Shown: one piece after another, positions 59,015 through 64,000 of the stretch
Layout: each line of letters begins with the position of its first letter
How positions within the stretch are numbered: the first letter of the stretch is position 1
Translations under genes and position numbers: made by a program
Notes under the pieces: generated by a model
What the model saw: the letters and a program-made list of their open reading frames with translations, nothing else
The model's database searches: none
What the model was told of the DNA's origin: nothing
NCBI RefSeq assembly: GCF_036241575.1
Contig: NZ_CP108455.1
Location: forward strand, 7,051,001-7,115,000
Length of the DNA: 64,000 nucleotides
Source of the DNA: Streptomyces sp. NBC_01267
GTDB lineage: Bacteria > Actinomycetota > Actinomycetes > Streptomycetales > Streptomycetaceae
Direction of reading: 5' to 3'

Positions 59015-59763
59015 TCGGCCTCGTACTGGCGGCCGGCGCCGGCCGGCGTCTGCGCCCCTACACCGACACGCTTCCCAAGGCCCTGGTGCCCGTCGGCCCC
59101 GAGCAGGACGGCGGCGCGAAGACCGTCCTCGACATCGCCCTGGGCAACTTCGCGGAGGTCGGACTCACCGAGGTCGCGGTCGTGGTCGGCTACCGCAAGG
59201 AGGCCGTGTACGCGCGCCGGGCGGAGCTCGAAGCCACGTACGGCGTCACGATCACCCTGATCGACAACGACAAGGCCGAGGAGTGGAACAACGCCTACTC
59301 CCTCTGGTGCGCCCGTGAGGTCCTGAAGCAGGGCGTCATACTCGCCAACGGCGACACCGTGCACCCGGTCTCCGTCGAGAAGACCCTGCTCGCCGCCCGT
59401 GGACAGGGCCAGAAGATCATCCTCGCCCTCGACACGGTGAAGCACCTCGCCGACGAGGAGATGAAGGTCATCACGGACGGCGACGACGCCGTCTCGAAGA
59501 TCACCAAGCTGATGGACCCGGCGTCCGCCACCGGCGAGTACATCGGCGTCACCCTCATCGAGCCCGAGGCGGCCGACGAGCTCGCCGACGCCCTCAAGGT
59601 CACCTTCGAGCGCGACCCCGACCTGTACTACGAGGACGGCTACCAGGAGCTGGTGAACCGCGGCTTCCGCGTCGACGTGGCCCCGATCGGTGACCTGAAG
59701 TGGGTCGAGATCGACAACCACGAGGACCTGGCGAAGGGCCGTGAGATCGCGTGCCAGTACTGA
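59011..59763 (+). CDS. Sugar/alcohol-phosphate nucleotidyltransferase
   Basis: A 250-residue NTP-transferase-fold enzyme of the phosphocholine/inositol-phosphate cytidylyltransferase type: LVLAAGAGRRLRPYTDTLPKALVPV holds the signature GxGxRLxPxTxxxPK, with NGDTVHPV as the metal-binding Asp and a late VEIDNHEDL. It would join a nucleotide (CTP likely, judged by relatives) to a phosphorylated polyol made by the next gene and pass the CDP-alcohol to the transferase. GAAGGAG precedes ATG 59011. Exact substrate unknown. Confidence 0.85.
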   Translation: MIGLVLAAGAGRRLRPYTDTLPKALVPVGPEQDGGAKTVLDIALGNFAEVGLTEVAVVVGYRKEAVYARRAELEATYGVTITLIDNDKAEEWNNAYSLWCAREVLKQGVILANGDTVHPVSVEKTLLAARGQGQKIILALDTVKHLADEEMKVITDGDDAVSKITKLMDPASATGEYIGVTLIEPEAADELADALKVTFERDPDLYYEDGYQELVNRGFRVDVAPIGDLKWVEIDNHEDLAKGREIACQY

Positions 59764-60812
59764 CGAGGCTCATCCCGTCCCCGGTCGTCGTCGACATCAG
59801 CGGCGGCGCCCTGGACGGGCTGGCCGGGCTCCTCGCCGACCAGCGGATCTCCGCGTCGGGGAAGCTCGCCTTCGCCATAAGCGAGGGCTCGGGCCAGGCG
59901 CTGCGCGAGAAGCTCGCGCCGGTGCTGCCCGGCGCCGACTGGTACTCGGTCGCCGACGGCACCATCGACTCGGCGGTGCGGCTGGCCGACGGCATCAAGG
60001 GCAAGCGGTACGACGCGGTGGTCGGCCTCGGCGGCGGCAAGATCATCGATGTGGCGAAGTACGCGGCGGCACGGGTAGGTCTGCCGATGGTGGCCGTCGC
60101 GACGAACCTCTCGCACGACGGCATCTGCTCGCCGGTATCGACTCTGGACAACGACAACGGACGCGGCTCCTACGGGGTACCGACCCCCATCGCGATCGTC
60201 GTCGACCTCGACGTGATCCGGGAGGCGCCGCCCCGCTTCATCCGCTCCGGCGTCGGCGACGCGATCTCCAACATCTCGGCCATCGCCGACTGGGAACTGT
60301 CCCACCAGGTCAACGGCGAAGCGGTCGACGGACTTGCGGCGGCCATGGCCCGCACCGCGGGCGAGGCGGTCCTGCGCCACCCCGGCGGGGTCGGCGACGA
60401 CGAGTTCCTGATGGTGCTCGCCGAGGGGCTCGTCCTCTCCGGCATCGCGATCTCGATCAGCGGCGACACCAGGCCCTCGTCCGGCGCCTGCCACGAGATC
60501 AGCCACGCCTTCGACCTGCTCTTCCCCCAGCGTGCGGGCAGCCACGGCGAACAGGTGGGCCTCGGTGCCGCCTTCGCGATGCACCTGCGCGGCGCGGCCG
60601 ACGAGGCCGGACTCTTCGCGGACGTCCTGCGCAGGCACGCCCTGCCCGTACTGCCCGGGGAGCTCGGCTTCAGCGTGGACGAGTTCGTCCAGGCCGTCGA
60701 GTACGCCCCGCAGACCCGCCCCGGGCGCTTCACCATCCTCGAACACCTCAACCTGTCCACAGACCAGATCAAGGACGCTTACGCCGACTATGCAAAAGCC
60801 ATCGGTAGCTGA
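59751..60812 (+). CDS. Glycerol-1-phosphate dehydrogenase-family (AraM/EgsA-like) oxidoreductase
   Basis: A 353-residue member of the iron/zinc alcohol dehydrogenase superfamily, nearest in motifs to sn-glycerol-1-phosphate dehydrogenases (archaeal EgsA, Bacillus AraM): GLGGGKIIDVAKY (94-104, NAD-binding), NLSHDGICSPVSTL (~119-132, metal Asp), GACHEISHAFD and GSHGEQVGLG (metal His residues). Known enzymes reduce dihydroxyacetone phosphate to sn-glycerol-1-phosphate, the mirror image of bacterial glycerol-3-phosphate. GTG 59751 overlaps the upstream gene by 13 nt. Being placed between a nucleotidyltransferase and two CDP-alcohol transferases, it likely supplies the polyol phosphate. Other polyol substrates are possible. 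Confidence 0.83.
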   Translation: MPVLTRLIPSPVVVDISGGALDGLAGLLADQRISASGKLAFAISEGSGQALREKLAPVLPGADWYSVADGTIDSAVRLADGIKGKRYDAVVGLGGGKIIDVAKYAAARVGLPMVAVATNLSHDGICSPVSTLDNDNGRGSYGVPTPIAIVVDLDVIREAPPRFIRSGVGDAISNISAIADWELSHQVNGEAVDGLAAAMARTAGEAVLRHPGGVGDDEFLMVLAEGLVLSGIAISISGDTRPSSGACHEISHAFDLLFPQRAGSHGEQVGLGAAFAMHLRGAADEAGLFADVLRRHALPVLPGELGFSVDEFVQAVEYAPQTRPGRFTILEHLNLSTDQIKDAYADYAKAIGS

Positions 60813-61569
60813 ACTCCGCCCGGTCGTTCACCCTCCGGGCGTCAAGGACCGGCGGAGCGGCGAGCACTGGGGCGGCCGGTTCTACATGCGCGAGGTATCG
60901 CTGCGCATCGACCGCCACCTGGTGAACACGCGCATCACGCCCAACCAGCTGACCTATGTGATGACCGTCGCCGCCGCCTTCGCCGCCCCCGCCCTCCTCG
61001 TACCGGGGATCTGGGGCGCGGTGCTCGGCGTGCTGATGGCTCAGCTCTATCTGCTTCTCGACTGCGTCGACGGCGAGGTCGCCCGCTGGAAGAAGCAGTA
61101 CTCGATGGTGGGCGTCTACGTGGACCGCGTAGCCGCCTATGTGCTCGACGCCGCGGTGCTGGTCGGCTTCGGTCTGCGCGCCGCCGACCTCTGGGGCTCC
61201 GGGCGGATCGACTGGCTGTGGGCCTTCCTCGGCACCCTCGCCGCCCTCGGCGCCGTCATGATCAAGTCCGAGACCGACCTCGTCGGCGTCGCCCGTCACC
61301 AGCAGGGGATGCCGCCGGTCAAGGAGACGGCGTCCGAACCGCGCTCCTCCGGCATGGCACTGGCCCGCCGGGCGGCCGGGGCGCTGAAGTTCCACCGGCT
61401 CGTCCTCGGGATCGAGGCGTCCCTGCTGATCCTGGTCCTGGCGATCGTGGACCAGATCAGGGGAGACCTGTTCTTCACCCGGCTCGGTGTCGCGGTACTG
61501 GCCGGCATCGCGCTGCTGCAGAGCGTGCTCCACCTCGTGTCCATCCTGGCTTCGAGCAGGCTCAAGTGA
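60790..61569 (+). CDS. CDP-alcohol phosphatidyltransferase-family protein lacking last motif Asp
   Basis: A 259-residue membrane protein starting at ATG 60790, overlapping the previous gene by 23 nt. Its sequence has the family core VDGEVARWKKQYSMVGVYVDRVAAY: DG-x2-AR-x8-G-x3-D is present, but the fourth Asp four residues on, the presumed catalytic base, is Ala. About five membrane helices follow or surround it. It may be a non-catalytic partner of the transferase at 57239, use another residue (an Asp occurs four residues later in VLDAA), or have a different reaction. The codons were read directly from the bases and the frame is secure. Confidence 0.83.
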   Translation: MQKPSVAELRPVVHPPGVKDRRSGEHWGGRFYMREVSLRIDRHLVNTRITPNQLTYVMTVAAAFAAPALLVPGIWGAVLGVLMAQLYLLLDCVDGEVARWKKQYSMVGVYVDRVAAYVLDAAVLVGFGLRAADLWGSGRIDWLWAFLGTLAALGAVMIKSETDLVGVARHQQGMPPVKETASEPRSSGMALARRAAGALKFHRLVLGIEASLLILVLAIVDQIRGDLFFTRLGVAVLAGIALLQSVLHLVSILASSRLK

Positions 61570-62450
61570 GCGCCCCGATGAAGGTCGGCGCGGTGATCAT
61601 CACCATGGGCAACCGCCCCGACGAGCTGCGCGCCCTGCTCGACTCGGTCGCCAAGCAGGACGGCGACCACGTCGAGGTCGTCGTGGTCGGCAACGGCGCC
61701 CCGGTGCCGGACGTCCCCGACGGCGTACGCACCGTGGAGCTGCCCGAGAATTTGGGCATCCCCGGCGGCCGGAACGTCGGCATCGAGGCCTTCGGGCCGG
61801 GCGGCAGTGACATGGACGTCCTGCTCTTCCTCGACGACGACGGTCTGCTGCCGAACACCGACACGGCCGAGCTGTGCCGCCAGGCCTTCACCGCCGACCC
61901 CGAGCTGGGCATCATCAGCTTCCGGATCGCCGACCCGGACACCGGAGTCACCCAGCGCCGCCACGTCCCGCGGCTGCGCGCCTCCGACCCGATGCACTCC
62001 TCTCGCGTGACGACGTTCCTCGGCGGGGCCAACGCGGTACGGTCGAAGGTCATCGGCGAGGTCGGCCCGCTCCCCGGCGAGTTCTTCTACGCGCACGAGG
62101 AGACCGACCTGGCCTGGCGGGCCCTCGACGCGGGCTGGATGATCGACTACCGCGCCGACATGGTCCTCCACCACCCGACGACCGCCCCCTCCCGGCACGC
62201 GGTCTACCACCGCATGGTGGCCCGCAACCGGGTCTGGCTGGCCCGCCGGAACCTTCCCGCACCACTGGTGCCGGTCTATCTGGGCGTCTGGATGCTGCTC
62301 ACGCTGCTCCGCCGGCCCTCCGGGGCCGCGCTCAAGGCCTGGTTCGGGGGGTTCAAGGAGGGCTGGACGACGCCCTGCGGACCCCGTCGTCCCATGAAAT
62401 GGCGTACCGTCTGGCGGCTGACCCGACTGGGTCGGCCCCCGGTGATCTGA
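61566..62450 (+). CDS. GT2-family glycosyltransferase
   Basis: A 294-residue soluble GT-A fold enzyme: VGAVIITMGNRPDELRALLDSV at the start, LGIPGGRNVGIEAF, DVLLFLDDDGLL (DxD-type metal site), TFLGGANAVRS, and FYAHEETDLAWRALDAGW (acidic catalytic motif). A hydrophobic segment near the C terminus (VYLGVWMLLTLL) may attach it to the membrane. Relatives transfer rhamnose or galactofuranose to polymers. GTG 61566 overlaps the upstream stop (GTGA). It would add sugars to the lipid-linked intermediate in this pathway; the donor is unknown. Confidence 0.88.
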   Translation: MSAPMKVGAVIITMGNRPDELRALLDSVAKQDGDHVEVVVVGNGAPVPDVPDGVRTVELPENLGIPGGRNVGIEAFGPGGSDMDVLLFLDDDGLLPNTDTAELCRQAFTADPELGIISFRIADPDTGVTQRRHVPRLRASDPMHSSRVTTFLGGANAVRSKVIGEVGPLPGEFFYAHEETDLAWRALDAGWMIDYRADMVLHHPTTAPSRHAVYHRMVARNRVWLARRNLPAPLVPVYLGVWMLLTLLRRPSGAALKAWFGGFKEGWTTPCGPRRPMKWRTVWRLTRLGRPPVI

Positions 62451-62554
62451 GAAGCTCCACCCTGAGAGCATCGGGCGTATTTTTGGGACCTGGCCCCTGC
62501 GCCTCGCCTGCACCCGATTCCGGCAGCGCATCTTGAACACGAAAGTTTCAACTT

Positions 62555-63484
62555 GTGAGTGACACAACCCATGGCGGTGCGGTCGCGCTGAGCGACCGCC
62601 CGTCTCCCGACGACGGTCTGTCCTCGGCCGAGCTGGCCGGAAAGTACGGCCTGTCGGTGAGCGGTGCCAGGCCTGGGCTCCTGGAGTACGTCCGCCAGAT
62701 CTGGGGCCGACGCCACTTCATCCTGGCCTTCTCCTCCGCGAAGCTGTCGGCCCAGTACAGCCAGGCCAAGCTGGGGCAGCTGTGGCAGGTGGCCACCCCC
62801 CTGCTCAACGCGGCGGTCTACTACTTCATCTTCGGCCTGCTCCTCAACACCAAGAGGGGGCTGTCGCACGACGTCTTCATCCCCTTCCTGGTGACCGGGG
62901 TGTTCGTCTTCACCTTCACGCAGAGTTCGGTGATGGCCGGCGTCCGCGCGATCTCGGGCAACCTCGGGCTGGTGAGGGCGCTGCACTTCCCGCGCGCCTC
63001 GCTGCCCGTCTCGTTCGCCCTGCAGCAGCTCCAGCAGCTGCTGTACTCGATGATCGTGCTCGTGGTGGTGGCCGTCGGCTTCCACAGCTATCCGTCGCTG
63101 TCCTGGCTGCTCGTCATCCCCGTGCTCGCGCTCCAGTTCGTGTTCAACACGGGACTCGCGCTGATCATGGCGAGGCTCGGCAGCAAGACCCCCGACCTGG
63201 CGCAGCTGATGCCGTTCGTGATGCGCACCTGGATGTACGCGTCCGGCGTGATGTTCTCCATCTCGGTGATGCTCAAGGGCAAGCCGCCGTGGATCGCGCA
63301 CGTGCTCCAGTGGAATCCGGCCACGGTCTACATGGACCTGGTCCGGTTCGCCATGATCGACGGGTACGGATCCGAGAATCTGCCTCCGCACGTCTGGGTG
63401 GCCGCAGCGGGCTGGGCGGTTCTGCTGGGCGTCGTGGGCTTCGTGTACTTCTGGAAGGCTGAGGAGCGGTACGGCCGTGGCTGA
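62555..63484 (+). CDS. ABC-2 polysaccharide/teichoic acid export permease (TagG-like)
   Basis: Membrane half of a polymer exporter, 309 residues. About 50 hydrophilic N-terminal residues precede the amphipathic SSAKLSAQYSQAKLGQLWQVATPLLNAAVYYFIFG region typical of TagG/RfbA/Wzm, then six membrane helices (MRTWMYASGVMFSISVML; NPATVYMDLVRFAMIDG). GTG 62555 follows a 104-nt gap, the longest in the operon. It overlaps the ATPase gene by 8 nt. In Gram-positive bacteria TagGH flips lipid-linked wall polymers, supporting a cell-wall glycopolymer role for the locus. Confidence 0.91.
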   Translation: MSDTTHGGAVALSDRPSPDDGLSSAELAGKYGLSVSGARPGLLEYVRQIWGRRHFILAFSSAKLSAQYSQAKLGQLWQVATPLLNAAVYYFIFGLLLNTKRGLSHDVFIPFLVTGVFVFTFTQSSVMAGVRAISGNLGLVRALHFPRASLPVSFALQQLQQLLYSMIVLVVVAVGFHSYPSLSWLLVIPVLALQFVFNTGLALIMARLGSKTPDLAQLMPFVMRTWMYASGVMFSISVMLKGKPPWIAHVLQWNPATVYMDLVRFAMIDGYGSENLPPHVWVAAAGWAVLLGVVGFVYFWKAEERYGRG

Positions 63485-64000
63485 GGAAATGAACCAGGCG
63501 CGCATCCCCACGGTCATCGCCGACGATGTGCACATCGTGTACCGCGTCAACGCCGGTGGCGGCGGCAAGGGCGCGGCCACCGCGGCGCTCAGCCGGATCG
63601 TGGGCAAGGACAAGAGCGCGTCGCGCGGAGTCCGCAAGGTCCACGCCGTACGCGGGGTGACCTTCACGGCGTACCGGGGCGAGGCCATCGGTCTCATCGG
63701 ATCCAACGGGTCCGGCAAGTCGACCCTGCTGCGGGCCATCGCCGGACTGCTGCCGACCGAGAGCGGCAAGGTCTACACCGACGGCCAGCCCTCCCTGCTG
63801 GGGGTCAACGCCGCGCTGATGAACGACCTCACCGGCGAGCGCAACGTCATCCTCGGTGGCCTGGCCATGGGCATGTCGCGCGAGGAGATCCGCGAGCGGT
63901 ACCAGGGGATCGTCGACTTCTCCGGCATCAACGAGAAGGGCGACTTCATCACCCTGCCGATGCGGACGTACTCCTCCGGCATGGCGGCCAGGCTCAGGTT
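63477..64000 (+). CDS. ABC exporter ATPase (TagH-like), 3' end outside window
   Basis: The frame runs off the right edge after ~174 residues. It begins at GTG 63477, 10 nt after GAGGAG; an ATG at 63489 is possible. After a ~35-residue insertion (Gly/Lys-rich) typical of TagH/Wzt types come VHAVRGVTFTAYRGEAIGLIG, Walker A SNGSGKST, LLGVNAALMNDLTGERNV, and RTYSSGMAARL, the modified signature (SSGM for SGGQ) of polysaccharide exporters. It pairs with the TagG-like permease. The missing C-terminal part would tell if a substrate-binding domain exists. Confidence 0.9.
   Translation, partial: MAEEMNQARIPTVIADDVHIVYRVNAGGGGKGAATAALSRIVGKDKSASRGVRKVHAVRGVTFTAYRGEAIGLIGSNGSGKSTLLRAIAGLLPTESGKVYTDGQPSLLGVNAALMNDLTGERNVILGGLAMGMSREEIRERYQGIVDFSGINEKGDFITLPMRTYSSGMAARLR

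Noticed and set aside
1..64000. tRNA, rRNA, insertion sequence, integrase or prophage genes
   Set aside because: Looked for on both strands; no transposase or integrase motif, no ribosomal RNA and no convincing cloverleaf was found by eye.

Overview
The window is very GC-rich with strong G/C third-codon bias. It carries lineage markers of filamentous actinobacteria: a WhiB-family protein, an SsgA-like sporulation protein, a two-domain laccase of the Streptomyces type, a six-gene mce locus and a DasR-like site. I infer a Streptomyces or very close relative, on a chromosome core/flank region. I see no rRNA, tRNA, CRISPR array, transposase or phage gene. I count 54 complete or edge-truncated protein genes plus one gene remnant.

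Layout. 1-1944: two secreted proteins of unknown function, convergent on a hairpin terminator. 2655-16004: one long plus-strand operon with nearly continuous ATGA/GTGA overlaps. It encodes a Mce lipid transporter (MlaF/MceG-like ATPase, two YrbE permeases, six MceA-F proteins including one lipoprotein), four Mce-associated proteins arranged as a duplicated A-B-A-B cassette, and a secreted lytic transglycosylase. 15991-20702 (minus): a coupled pair of large exported proteins, ThuA plus PQQ-type sugar dehydrogenase, then cupredoxin plus OmpL47-like repeats plus DUF1080, suggesting extracellular oxidative sugar or glycoside processing. 20899-26736: Tat-exported laccase, double VOC protein, WhiB-family protein, acyl-ACP desaturase with tandem operators, an ABC-F ATPase with a hairpin over its ribosome site, and an SsgA-like protein. 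26870-32765: an unknown secreted protein, a GH84 N-acetylglucosaminidase with a DasR-like box in its promoter, and a ROK regulator.

33031-37831: a fatty-acid (beta-oxidation) operon of alpha-methylacyl-CoA racemase/CoA-transferase, a 58-codon acyl-CoA-dehydrogenase tail, thiolase, and the FadB/FadJ multifunctional enzyme. 37866-42600: MerR, TetR and LacI regulators around a divergent pair of MpaB-family (DUF2236) proteins. 42768-54679: M1 aminopeptidase, D-amino-acid-oxidase-like protein, a second ABC-F, Tex, an SCO6745-family protein, a GlxA-type AraC regulator followed by a stand-alone DJ-1/PfpI paralogue, enoyl-CoA hydratase, an RsbW-like ATPase and isopentenyl-diphosphate isomerase. 54939-57009: CDF metal exporter and GalE.

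57239 to the right edge is the most interesting part. It is a tightly coupled operon of two CDP-alcohol phosphatidyltransferase-family membrane proteins, a sugar/alcohol-phosphate nucleotidyltransferase, a glycerol-1-phosphate-dehydrogenase-family protein, a GT2 glycosyltransferase and a TagGH-type polymer exporter, divergent from galE. Together they could build and export a glycopolymer from a nucleotide-activated polyol phosphate, possibly sn-glycerol-1-phosphate, the archaeal-type stereoisomer. That substrate assignment is inference. Gene calls rest on protein motifs recognised by eye; no database search was run.
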